Assembly (NCBI GenBank): GCA_019639015.1
Contig: JAHBSS010000006.1
Coordinates: 1 to 55,514 of the forward strand
Direction: 5' to 3'
Source: Cryobacterium sp.
GTDB taxonomy: Bacteria > Actinomycetota > Actinomycetes > Actinomycetales > Microbacteriaceae
Length of the DNA stretch: 55,514 nt
Shown here: in pieces, positions 1-8,139 of the stretch
How positions within the stretch are numbered: position 1 is the stretch's first letter
How the letters are laid out: every line of letters begins with the position of its first letter
The notes under the pieces: generated by a model
What the model saw: the letters and a program-made list of their open reading frames with translations, nothing else
Databases searched by the model: none
Told to the model about the DNA's origin: nothing
Made by a program: the position numbers and the translations under genes

Positions 1-978
1 TACCTACCTTGGGGTGCCGGATCAACCGCCCCGAGGGTCTTAGCTTCAATTGGTTTGCGAGAGACCGAGACGTTGCAGTATTCCTTTATTCCCCCAAGGC
101 GAGGTGTTGTGAATCTTGGGCCACTAGTGATCAAGATTGATGATCCGTTCAAACTCGTCAAAGGTGAGTTTGCGCTCGGCGAGCAAAACCAAGTGATTGT
201 TGCTCCTAGAGTGTTCGATCTCGATCAGAGTGAATTGGATGTTGCAGCGGACACGGGTTCTGCCCGCTTATTCCAACATCGCTCGTTGGCCGGTGAGCAC
301 GACATCATGACTCGTGATTATCGACCGGGTGACGCTATGCGCAAAGTTCATTGGAAAGCGACCGCTCACCACGGAGAACTTATGGTGCGGGAGGAGGACA
401 AACGTTCCCACGCTGAGGCAGTGATAATCCTGGACACGAGGCGCAATTCCTACACCGATGTACTTAGAACTAGTTCAAGCGACAAACCCGAAAGCGAGCG
501 ATTCGAATGGGCGCTCGAGTTCGTGGCATCGATTCGAGGTCATCTGGTTTCTAAAGGTCAACGCGTAAATGTAGTCGAGACGGCGATTCCCCAATTAGCG
601 GATGCGAGTCACGTCGAAGAATTCATTGGATCGCTCGCAAGGATAAAACTTAGTTATCAAAACGGAAACAAACCAATTTTTGTCGAATCGGATAGTCGCG
701 GGAATGGCTCAATTTTTGCGGTCCTTGATGACCCTGACGAAGAAACTATTGAAGCGATGACTGAACAGGTCGGACTGTTTCATCTTGCCCAGGCGTTCTT
801 GCTAAGCCCTTCCGCTGAACGTTCCTCCACGAAAGCTCTTGAATCAAGATTGAAGACCGCCGGCTGGCAAGTTTGCGTTGTGACCGACGGAGTGAACGTT
901 CCATCCGCATGGCACGCGGCTGGGATGGAGCATTCTGTCGCATTAGAACAGGGGGCGAGAGTTGGCAGCAACTCATAA
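1..978 (+). CDS. DUF58 domain protein (5' end outside window)
   Basis: The reading frame is open from base 1, so the N-terminus lies upstream; about 325 codons are visible. The DUF58 signature is present: an arginine-proline-glycine-aspartate motif followed by R-K-V-H-W-K, near bases 320-360, preceding a von Willebrand A-like half that begins with a hydrophobic strand and an Asp (VIILDTRR). Full-length relatives usually have about 400-450 residues with two N-terminal membrane helices, so those are probably just missing here. DUF58 proteins occur next to MoxR ATPases and transglutaminase-like membrane proteins, exactly the next two genes. Their joint biochemical role is not settled; a chaperone or cell-envelope function is the usual inference. 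The gene overlaps the next one by 17 bases, so the two are surely cotranscribed. Confidence 0.9.
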   Translation, partial: YLPWGAGSTAPRVLASIGLRETETLQYSFIPPRRGVVNLGPLVIKIDDPFKLVKGEFALGEQNQVIVAPRVFDLDQSELDVAADTGSARLFQHRSLAGEHDIMTRDYRPGDAMRKVHWKATAHHGELMVREEDKRSHAEAVIILDTRRNSYTDVLRTSSSDKPESERFEWALEFVASIRGHLVSKGQRVNVVETAIPQLADASHVEEFIGSLARIKLSYQNGNKPIFVESDSRGNGSIFAVLDDPDEETIEAMTEQVGLFHLAQAFLLSPSAERSSTKALESRLKTAGWQVCVVTDGVNVPSAWHAAGMEHSVALEQGARVGSNS

Positions 979-3223
979 TCGTCAACCGGTTTTGGACTTG
1001 ACGGAATCAAAGGCCGAGAACTTGCGAGCGGTCCTGCTTTTCGTCGCGTTTGCAGTCACATTCGGCGGGCTAAGCACAATCCTTCGAGGGTATTGGTGGT
1101 GGGTGCTTTGCGTAGTTCTAGCTCTCGCGGTTTTTGGTGGCGGAGCGTTGATTCGAGCAGCATTTCCGACACACCGAATTTTGACAAGAATTGTCGGCCC
1201 GTTGTTCGGCGCAATAGTTGCCGCGGTTGTGATTATGGTCAGATTCTCAGCGGGAACAGCCTTCTTGGTCGTGTTTCCAACCAACACAACGATTGAACTA
1301 TTTAGAAAGCTCATTCGGGATGCTGGCTATTCAATAACTTGGCAAGCCGTTCCAGCGGATGCCGACGAGGGAATCAGTTTGCTATTGGCGCTTGGTGCCG
1401 CTGCGTTGTTGATTCTGGCGGAGATCCTGGTGTTTTCCTTGGGACTCCCAGCACTAGCCGGCATACCGTTGGCAGCAGTCTTCCTGGTCCCGAGCGCCAC
1501 ACCGGACGGGCGAACCGATGGTTGGTTTTTCGCCGCTGGTGCGATTACGTTCTTGGCGTTGCTGTTCCACGGTCGAGTTAGGCAATTAATTCCAGCGGCT
1601 TGGCTTGCTGCGATCGCGGTCGTTTGCGCCCTCGTGATTCCAACGTTCTTGCCAAGCACGCAAGTCACAACCGCGACCAGCTCAATTGGCCCGAGTGTTG
1701 CCACCGGCGTGAATCCAATGATCAATCTTGGTGATGACTTGCGATCCAGCCAACCAAAGACTGCTCTCACATACAGCACAGTTTCTGGAGACCCAGAGTA
1801 TTTGCGCCTAACTGAAATTAGTGATTTCAACGGTCGTCAGTGGGGGCCAGAACGCCCAGACCTTCAGCCCAATAGACGTCCCGTCGAGTTTCCGAAAGCA
1901 CCTGGACTTGATGTTGGCATTTCTACCTCGAGAGAAGTCAGCTACATTCACGTCGACAACCTCGTAAGCCCTTGGCTTCCTATCCCCTACCCGGCAACGA
2001 GCGTTACTGGACTTACCGGTCAATGGAGCTATATTCCCGAATCATTCACGGTCGCAAGCAATGAGTCTTTGGCTCGCGCACAAAATTACACAGTCACTAG
2101 CGTTGTTTTAACTCCAACACCAAAGCAGTTGCAAGCGGCCGGGACTTATGTGCCTCAAGGGCTCACGGCATACTTGGAATTGCCAACAGACACTCCGGCA
2201 ATAATTGGTCAAACCGCTCGGAAAGTTACCGCGGAAGATTCGAGCAATTACGAAAAGGCGCTATCGATTCAACAATTCTTGAGGTCATCACCTTTTGTGT
2301 ATTCGGAATCAGCGCCAGTGTCTGCAGGCTATGACGGCACCGGTGTGGATGTCGTCGCACAGTTCCTTGAGGAGCACAAGGGGTACTGCATCCACTTCGC
2401 ATCTGCGATGGCGGTAATGGCTAGGGAACTGGGTATTCCGAGCCGTATTATCGTCGGCTTTCAACCGGGTACGTTGCAAAACGGTGACGATAACGGCAGG
2501 AAGCTCTATGCGGTAACAAACAAGGACTTGCACGCTTGGCCGGAGCTGTATTTTTCGAGTATCGGCTGGGTACGCTTCGAGCCAACACCAAGTCGTGGCC
2601 GAATCCCAGATTATGCAAACCAAAGCCTTGCGGGAGTGCCGAATGTTGGCGCCGGTAATGGAGCAAATGGGAACCCTTCAACCAGAAACGAAGGCAAGAG
2701 CCCGCAATTGTCGGAAGGTACTTTGGGTACCGCTTGGCGGATAACCTCAGATCCAACGTTTTGGATCACACTTGGGGCGATCAGTTTCGGGCTTTTGGCT
2801 TTGCTTGCGCAACCGCTACTAATTCGAGGCATTCGCCGATCAAGAAGAATGCGAACCATCAAGTCCGGCAACGCTGGAGCCTTGCTTGGTTGGAGTGAAA
2901 TCAAAGAAACTGCTGAGGATCTCGGAATTGATATTGGTGAGAATCTGACCCCGAGAGAAGCCGTTGCTCATCTCGGTCGCAGGCGCGGAATGACGGAAAG
3001 CGATCGTGAAGCGCTAGATCGAATTTGTAAGAAAGTGGAGCGCGCCGGTTACGGTCAGCGATTCAAGCGATCGAGCAAAGTTGACTTGGAACTTGTTGCC
3101 GACGTCCGAATTGTGCTTCGTTGTTTGCGTCGAACTTCGGATGTTGGCAACAGAGTAAGTTCAAGACTTCTTCCGAAGTCGCTAGTTTCCCGTATCGTGA
3201 ACCAAGTCCGCAGGTTTGCTTGA
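962..3223 (+). CDS. Transglutaminase-like membrane protein (TgpA/DUF3488 type)
   Basis: A 753-residue membrane protein. The N-terminal ~230 residues hold about six to seven hydrophobic helices. An extracellular part follows, containing a transglutaminase core: the nucleophile Cys476 in GYCIHFASAM, a HAWPE motif with His524, and a following acidic residue in RFEPTP. A last membrane helix lies near residue 600, then a basic cytoplasmic tail. This is the standard architecture of bacterial TgpA-like proteins. It starts with TTG inside the end of the DUF58 gene. With DUF58 and MoxR it forms a conserved three-gene unit. The substrate is unknown; action on a peptide or protein at the outer face of the membrane is inferred. 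Confidence 0.88.
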   Translation: MAATHNRQPVLDLTESKAENLRAVLLFVAFAVTFGGLSTILRGYWWWVLCVVLALAVFGGGALIRAAFPTHRILTRIVGPLFGAIVAAVVIMVRFSAGTAFLVVFPTNTTIELFRKLIRDAGYSITWQAVPADADEGISLLLALGAAALLILAEILVFSLGLPALAGIPLAAVFLVPSATPDGRTDGWFFAAGAITFLALLFHGRVRQLIPAAWLAAIAVVCALVIPTFLPSTQVTTATSSIGPSVATGVNPMINLGDDLRSSQPKTALTYSTVSGDPEYLRLTEISDFNGRQWGPERPDLQPNRRPVEFPKAPGLDVGISTSREVSYIHVDNLVSPWLPIPYPATSVTGLTGQWSYIPESFTVASNESLARAQNYTVTSVVLTPTPKQLQAAGTYVPQGLTAYLELPTDTPAIIGQTARKVTAEDSSNYEKALSIQQFLRSSPFVYSESAPVSAGYDGTGVDVVAQFLEEHKGYCIHFASAMAVMARELGIPSRIIVGFQPGTLQNGDDNGRKLYAVTNKDLHAWPELYFSSIGWVRFEPTPSRGRIPDYANQSLAGVPNVGAGNGANGNPSTRNEGKSPQLSEGTLGTAWRITSDPTFWITLGAISFGLLALLAQPLLIRGIRRSRRMRTIKSGNAGALLGWSEIKETAEDLGIDIGENLTPREAVAHLGRRRGMTESDREALDRICKKVERAGYGQRFKRSSKVDLELVADVRIVLRCLRRTSDVGNRVSSRLLPKSLVSRIVNQVRRFA

Positions 3224-3273
3224 ACACGAAATACGTTGCACCAAATAAATACCCCCAAGAAACAGGAGTATCG

Positions 3274-4263
3274 ATGAGTGAAGCAGAGATCAACCTCGGT
3301 GAGTTTCGACGATTGAGCCAAGACATCCTTGACAGCGTTGAGCGGGTAATCGTCGGAAAGCGCGAAGCCGTCGAATTAGCGATGACAACAGTGTTCGCTG
3401 AAGGCCATCTACTCATCGAAGATGTGCCTGGCGTTGGAAAAACGATGCTTGCCCGGGCTTTGGCGAGATCAATCGATTGCACCGTCAACCGCATCCAATT
3501 CACACCTGACCTTTTGCCTTCTGATATCACGGGAGTTTCCGTGTTCAATCAAGCCGAGCGTGATTTCAAATTCAAGCCGGGACCAGTGTTTGCGAACATC
3601 GTTATTGGGGATGAGATCAACCGGGCCAGCCCAAAAACTCAAGCAGCATTGCTTGAAAGCATGGAAGAGGGCCAAGTCAGCGTAGATGGGAAAACATACC
3701 CTCTTGCCAAGCCCTTCACGGTTGTCGCTACCCAAAACCCGATCGAAATGGAAGGCACATACCCACTTCCAGAGGCGCAACGAGATCGATTCATGATCCG
3801 AATTTCCATGGGCTACCCCGACGATGTCGCAGAGCTCGCAATGATTAGCAATCGAGAACTAACCAGCCCACTTGAAAACCTAAAACCGATCATCACGATC
3901 GAACAATTAGCGAAGATGATTGAGACCGTGCGCTCGATCCACGTATCGAGCGATGTCGAAAAGTATGCGGTAACGATTTGTCAGGCAACTCGTCACGACC
4001 GAGAGCTTCGCCTTGGAGCGAGCCCAAGGGCAACCTTGCACCTAGTGAAAGCAGCAAAAGCCAAGGCTGCACTAGCCGGGCGCGATTTCGTGTTACCGGA
4101 TGACATTGACGCATTGGCAATCCCGGTCTTGGCACACCGCTTGATTTCAACCACTAGGCGTGCGGGTGCTGGTAGCTCATTCCAGGCGGAAACCGTCGCG
4201 GAGATCGTCAAACGCATTGTTTCGGCGGCCCCGGTACCGTTAGCTTCCCGCGAAGCCGTTTGA
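3274..4263 (+). CDS. MoxR family AAA+ ATPase
   Basis: 329 residues from the ATG at 3274, chosen because CAGGAG lies about 7 bases before it and because the MoxR-like sequence starts there; the frame is open further upstream. Walker A is GVGKTM, Walker B is the GDEINRA motif typical of MoxR, followed by a sensor region with ATQNPIEMEGTYPLPEAQRDRF. MoxR proteins are thought to act as chaperone ATPases working with a von Willebrand A partner, here probably the DUF58 protein. The last 24 bases overlap the end of the convergent ABC transporter gene, so the two transcripts are antisense over their tails. Confidence 0.93.
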   Translation: MSEAEINLGEFRRLSQDILDSVERVIVGKREAVELAMTTVFAEGHLLIEDVPGVGKTMLARALARSIDCTVNRIQFTPDLLPSDITGVSVFNQAERDFKFKPGPVFANIVIGDEINRASPKTQAALLESMEEGQVSVDGKTYPLAKPFTVVATQNPIEMEGTYPLPEAQRDRFMIRISMGYPDDVAELAMISNRELTSPLENLKPIITIEQLAKMIETVRSIHVSSDVEKYAVTICQATRHDRELRLGASPRATLHLVKAAKAKAALAGRDFVLPDDIDALAIPVLAHRLISTTRRAGAGSSFQAETVAEIVKRIVSAAPVPLASREAV

Positions 4264-5049
4264 GGAGCGAGGTTTGAACGCGAACACTTGTTCCCCTGAA
4301 TCTTGATTGGTGACGAGGTTTGCGTTCACCTTGAACACTTCACTTACGAGTTCAGAGGTGAGCGTATCGTGCACAGGGCCGCTTGCAACCACTCGACCTT
4401 CGCTCAAGACCACTACTTCATCGCTGTAACTAAGGGCCAAATTAAGGTCATGAATTGCAGCGAACACGTCCAGCTCTTCGCTACCTAGTTTGCGAAGCAA
4501 GCTGAGCACGTTAAGTTGGGCAGCTATATCTAAGTGATTTGTTGGCTCGTCCAACAGCAAGAGTTGAGGTTGTTGAGCAAGTGCTTTCGCCAGCATCACT
4601 TTTTGGCGTTCCCCACCAGAAAGAGTGGTTACGACCCTCGATCGAAACGCCAAATGGTTGAGCCCAACTGTTTCTATCGCGTCGATCACTAGTGCTCGGT
4701 CGTGCTCGGTCTCACTGCCCATAAACCCCAAGTGAGGCAAGCGACCCAAACTGACGGTTTCATCAACCGTTAGCGCCAAGTCTGTGTGCGCGTCTTGTTC
4801 AACGAGTGCAACGGTTTTGGCTCGTTGCCGACGCGTAGTTTTCGCTAAGTCGAGGTCCCGATAGTGAAGTTCACCATGCACCTCGCCTTCGCTGACTCCC
4901 GCGATTGCGTGAAGCAAGGTGGACTTTCCCGCTCCGTTTGGACCCACCAACGCGACAAACTTGGACCCCGGTGCTTTGAACGTTGCGTCTTGAATGATCC
5001 TGGTTCGGTTCAAATCAACTGTCAGTGAACTGAGTTGGAGCGCGTTCAC
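4240..5049 (-). CDS. ABC importer ATPase (FecE/BtuD type, putative F420-0 transporter)
   Basis: 269 residues; GTG start overlapping the permease stop in a GTGA arrangement, so translation is coupled. Walker A is GPNGAGKST, signature LSGGE, Walker B LLLLDEPTNHLD; the H-loop lies in AIHDLNLAL. This is the ATPase subunit of a siderophore/cobalamin-type importer. Its genetic partners are a FecCD permease and a lipoprotein that resembles the actinobacterial cassette proposed to import F420-0, the F420 core without its glutamate tail. The ATPase alone would not separate F420-0 from iron-siderophore or cobalamin uptake; the assignment rests on the binding protein and the neighbourhood. Confidence 0.85.
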   Translation of the reverse strand: MNALQLSSLTVDLNRTRIIQDATFKAPGSKFVALVGPNGAGKSTLLHAIAGVSEGEVHGELHYRDLDLAKTTRRQRAKTVALVEQDAHTDLALTVDETVSLGRLPHLGFMGSETEHDRALVIDAIETVGLNHLAFRSRVVTTLSGGERQKVMLAKALAQQPQLLLLDEPTNHLDIAAQLNVLSLLRKLGSEELDVFAAIHDLNLALSYSDEVVVLSEGRVVASGPVHDTLTSELVSEVFKVNANLVTNQDSGEQVFAFKPRSSNGFAGS

Positions 5050-6071
5050 GATTCTGCCCTGCGAGTGGCCAAAAGCGTCGCAAACACTGGAGCGCCGATG
5101 ATTGCAGTCACAATCCCGACGGGCAATTCTCTTGGTTCAAACAACGACCGAGCCGCGGTATCAGCCCAAACGAGAAATGTAGCTCCGAGTAGCGCAGAAA
5201 GCGGGAGCAATAGTTTGTGGCGAGGGCCAGTTAGCAGCCGAACTGCGTGCGGAAGAATCAAGCCGACAAACCCAATCGAGCCGCTCACCGAAACCATCGC
5301 AGCGGTCAAGAGCGCACTTGCGGAAAGCAAGCTCCACCTCGCTGCCTGCACGTTGACCCCAAGTGCCGCGGCAGAGACATCCCCAAACGCGAACGAATCC
5401 AGAATGCGACCGGTAAACATGAGCGGGATCCCAGCGATAATGAGCGCGACTACGACAATCCAAACGGATGTCCATCTGGCTCCCGCTAGCGAACCCAACA
5501 ACCAGCCCAGAATCTCTCTATACGAATCTCCTGTGACCGTCCAAAAGATGACGAGACTGGTCACGGCCCCGGCCAGAGCCGAAACCGCAATACCGGCAAG
5601 AATTGTTCGACCCGGAGTGATTCGACCGAATGCTCCTGCTAGAACGAGAGTCAATCCAAGGGCAACAAGCGCTCCAATAAACGCCGCGACCGGGAGCAAT
5701 ACTGTGAATCCGAGCAGGAGCACTGCAACGGCCCCCAATGAGGCACCGGATGAGAGTCCAAGCAAATACGGATCGGCGAGCGGATTTCGAGTCACCGCCT
5801 GCATCAACACCCCGGCAAGCGCCAAGCCGGCTCCAACCGCCGCTGCCGTCAGTACTCTCGGGAGCCGAAGCTGCCAGACGATACCGTCGCGGAGTTCACC
5901 GAGGGGATTTGGCGCTAAGCCCAGGTGGTGCAAGATTGCCGACCAGACATCCGTCGCCGAAATGCCTGCCGGGCCGATCGTTACTGCGAACGTGATCGAG
6001 ATAGCAAGCCCGAGAATTAGGCAGACTATCGTCGCATTTTGCCAAAGCTTGCTTTGACGCAAATTGGTCAT
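5046..6071 (-). CDS. FecCD-type ABC permease (putative F420-0 transporter)
   Basis: 341 residues, almost wholly hydrophobic with about nine to ten helices, as in BtuC/FecCD permeases. Family hallmarks include RLPRVLTAAAVGAGLALAG near residue 70, NPLADPYLLGLSSGASLGA near residue 115, and the C-terminal GFVGLILPHAVRLLTGP, the coupling-helix region contacting the ATPase. The ATG start overlaps the stop of the binding-protein gene by one base, and the stop overlaps the ATPase start. A single permease gene implies a homodimer in the membrane. A long open frame on the opposite strand is a shadow of this gene. Confidence 0.9.
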   Translation of the reverse strand: MTNLRQSKLWQNATIVCLILGLAISITFAVTIGPAGISATDVWSAILHHLGLAPNPLGELRDGIVWQLRLPRVLTAAAVGAGLALAGVLMQAVTRNPLADPYLLGLSSGASLGAVAVLLLGFTVLLPVAAFIGALVALGLTLVLAGAFGRITPGRTILAGIAVSALAGAVTSLVIFWTVTGDSYREILGWLLGSLAGARWTSVWIVVVALIIAGIPLMFTGRILDSFAFGDVSAAALGVNVQAARWSLLSASALLTAAMVSVSGSIGFVGLILPHAVRLLTGPRHKLLLPLSALLGATFLVWADTAARSLFEPRELPVGIVTAIIGAPVFATLLATRRAES

Positions 6072-7030
6072 TATGGCAGCGCAGCCAATTGTTTGGCTAA
6101 GTCGGCTGCGGCACTTGCCGTCCTAACCCCGGCTTCACTCGCAGCAAATGGCACGATGAGGTAACGGTGCTCGCGCACCGCTTTCAATTTCGCGGTTGCA
6201 GGATTTGACTCAAGTACCCCGATTTTCTTCTGCATCGAACTCCAGCTCGCATCAACGAGCACAATTACATCCGGGTCGGCGGCGATGACACTTTCCCAAC
6301 TGAAACTTGACCAAGTGTCCTTGATATCGGCAGCAATATTTTGCAAACCGATGGTGTCCATGATTAGTTGCGGAGCACCAATTCCCGCGCCGACGTATGG
6401 CGTGTCAGAGCCTGACGAGAACCAAAGCGCTGTGAGGCCGCGGTTGTCTTTGTGGATTGATTTCAGGATTGAACGCTGACTCTTGATTACTTCGGAAGGA
6501 TCGACTCCGAAGATCTGCGCAATTTGCCGGATTTCGGATTCGATTTCTTCAAAGCTGAGTTTTTCGGGTTTGAATTGTGGTTCCTTACAAGCGGCGGGAG
6601 AAACGTATGTTCTTATCCCTAATCCCGCCAAGTCTTCGCGCGTACCTGCGCCATCAGCTGAGAAGTTTGATTCCCAACCCGCGTATACGAAGTCTGGAGT
6701 AGCGTTCAAAACCACCTCTTCGGAAGGTACCTTCTCGGCGAGAACAGGAAGCGGTTTGGACGGTTCAAGACTCTTTGGGAGTGGTCCGTCCTGAAATGCT
6801 GTACCAACAATTCGATCGCCCAAACCTAGAGCTAGCAGCATTTCGGTTGAAGTCGACTTGATGGTTATTACTCGTTTCGGCGGTGAATCTAGCGGCACCG
6901 TGAATCCGCAATTCACGATCGAAACAGGTTTGCGTGGTTCAAGAGTTGTCGCAGGAGAACTCTGCGAGCAAGCTGCAAGCGAGGCAACAGTCGCTAGAGC
7001 CAAACACAAAACAAGTCCACGTCGAAACAC
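6071..7030 (-). CDS. Substrate-binding lipoprotein (putative F420-0 binding protein)
   Basis: The open frame reaches back to 7153, but the GTG at 7030 is the best start: GGAGG lies four bases upstream, and the protein then begins with a compact lipoprotein signal (basic FRRG, a hydrophobic core, lipobox LAAC). The mature ~300 residues form a class III (BtuF/FecB-like) binding protein. The stretches TIKSTSTEMLLALGLGDRI, VGTAFQDGP, VYAGWESNFSADGAG and TYVSPAACK are features I associate with the actinobacterial family proposed to bind F420-0. That family definition was built on gene context (cofE, F420-dependent enzymes), not on transport assays. Alternatives are a siderophore or corrinoid. Two F420-type oxidoreductases in this window favour F420-0. 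Confidence 0.75.
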   Translation of the reverse strand: MFRRGLVLCLALATVASLAACSQSSPATTLEPRKPVSIVNCGFTVPLDSPPKRVITIKSTSTEMLLALGLGDRIVGTAFQDGPLPKSLEPSKPLPVLAEKVPSEEVVLNATPDFVYAGWESNFSADGAGTREDLAGLGIRTYVSPAACKEPQFKPEKLSFEEIESEIRQIAQIFGVDPSEVIKSQRSILKSIHKDNRGLTALWFSSGSDTPYVGAGIGAPQLIMDTIGLQNIAADIKDTWSSFSWESVIAADPDVIVLVDASWSSMQKKIGVLESNPATAKLKAVREHRYLIVPFAASEAGVRTASAAADLAKQLAALP

Positions 7031-7073
7031 AAGACCTCCAACTGCAAAGGACAAAAACGTTGCAAGAGTTGGG

Positions 7074-7086
7074 CGGCGATTCGCCG
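7074..7086. promoter_or_regulatory. 13-bp palindrome in divergent promoter region
   Basis: CGGCGATTCGCCG is a perfect palindrome around one central base, about 45 bases before the binding-protein start. It could be an operator or a small hairpin in the 5' leader of the ABC operon. Short and GC-rich, so chance is possible. Confidence 0.3.
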
Positions 7087-7186
7087 ACATCCATTTAGTC
7101 GCCGCAATAAGTGACGATGATTCCGCGCCATTCCCGGCTGGAGATAAACACAACTTTAGCTGAGCGCGCCTTGGCCGAATACTTGG

Positions 7187-7202
7187 TTGCTCAATTGAGC
7201 AA
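7187..7202. promoter_or_regulatory. Perfect 16-bp palindrome, candidate operator of the pyrimidine operon
   Basis: TTGCTCAATTGAGCAA reads identically on both strands. It sits 62 bases before the beta-ureidopropionase start and 22 bases before a -10-like TATGCT at 7225-7230. Position and symmetry suit a dimeric regulator. The layout recalls the TTG...CAA palindrome bound by the pyrimidine regulator RutR in enterobacteria, but the core bases differ, so no identity of regulator is claimed. Confidence 0.5.
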
Positions 7203-7263
7203 GGCGCAATTCAGAAGAACGGCTTATGCTCAAGAAAGAATCAGCTCAAAGTGGAGGAATCTC

Positions 7264-8112
7264 ATGACCGTCGTACGTGCCGCCATAACTCAGACCACTT
7301 GGACCGGCGACAAAAAATCGATGCTGGATAAGCACGAACAATTTGCAAGGGATGCCGCCAAAGACGGCGCTCAAATCATCAGTTTCCAGGAACTGTTTTA
7401 CGGCCCATACTTCGGAATCACCGAAGACAAGAAGTATTACGCGTTTGCTGAGTCAGCCGAAGGCCCAATCGTTCAACGCTTTGCGAGCCTGGCGAAGGAA
7501 CTCGGCATGGCAATGGTGTTGCCAATTTACGAAGAAGAAATGCCCGGCCTGTACTACAACACGGCAGTCATGGTCGACTCGGATGGCAAGATTCTCGGCA
7601 AATACCGCAAGCACCACATCCCACATCTTGATCGATTCTGGGAAAAGTTCTATTTCCGGCCAGGAAATCTCGGTTACCCGGTATTCGAAACCGCGGTCGG
7701 AAAAGTGGGACTCTACATTTGCTACGACCGGCACTTCCCGGAAGGGTGGCGTGAATTAGGTCTCGGTGGAGCAGAAATCGTGTTCAACCCGAATGCGACC
7801 AAGCCGGGGCTTTCAAACCGGCTTTGGGAAGTTGAAGGACCGGCGGCGGCGGTTGCAAACGGTTATTTCGTGCTTCAGCCAAATCGCGTCGGACGTGAAG
7901 ACAACGAGTACGGCGAACTTGCCGTCGATTTCTACGGAACAAGCCAAGTTATCGATCCTCGTGGGAACTTCGTTGGAGAGCGAGGTTCGGGTGAGCACGA
8001 AGAGATACTTGTTCGCGATTTAGATATGGATATGGTTCGCCAAATGCGTGATGACTGGCAGTTCTATCGCGACCGCAGACCAGATTCTTATACGAGGATT
8101 CCGAAACCCTAA
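7264..8112 (+). CDS. Beta-ureidopropionase / N-carbamoyl-amide hydrolase (nitrilase family)
   Basis: 282 residues from the ATG at 7264, which has GGAGG six bases upstream; the frame continues upstream but without nitrilase sequence. The catalytic triad is visible: Glu43 in FQELFYG, Lys116 in KYRKHHIPH, Cys153 in YICYDRHFPE. This family hydrolyses N-carbamoyl compounds; next to dihydropyrimidinase the likely reaction is N-carbamoyl-beta-alanine (from uracil) or its methyl analogue (from thymine) to beta-alanine or beta-aminoisobutyrate plus ammonia and CO2. First gene of the four-gene catabolic operon, cytoplasmic. N-carbamoylputrescine amidase is a related activity, but the context argues for pyrimidines. 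Confidence 0.88.
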   Translation: MTVVRAAITQTTWTGDKKSMLDKHEQFARDAAKDGAQIISFQELFYGPYFGITEDKKYYAFAESAEGPIVQRFASLAKELGMAMVLPIYEEEMPGLYYNTAVMVDSDGKILGKYRKHHIPHLDRFWEKFYFRPGNLGYPVFETAVGKVGLYICYDRHFPEGWRELGLGGAEIVFNPNATKPGLSNRLWEVEGPAAAVANGYFVLQPNRVGREDNEYGELAVDFYGTSQVIDPRGNFVGERGSGEHEEILVRDLDMDMVRQMRDDWQFYRDRRPDSYTRIPKP

Positions 8113-8139
8113 TTCAGACATTTTCGCAAAGGAGCCGAA

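Noticed and set aside
5035-6057. A 340-codon open frame on the plus strand opposite the ABC permease gene
   Set aside because: Low-complexity Ala/Pro/Thr/Ser translation, no motifs, and it exactly shadows a convincing FecCD permease on the other strand.
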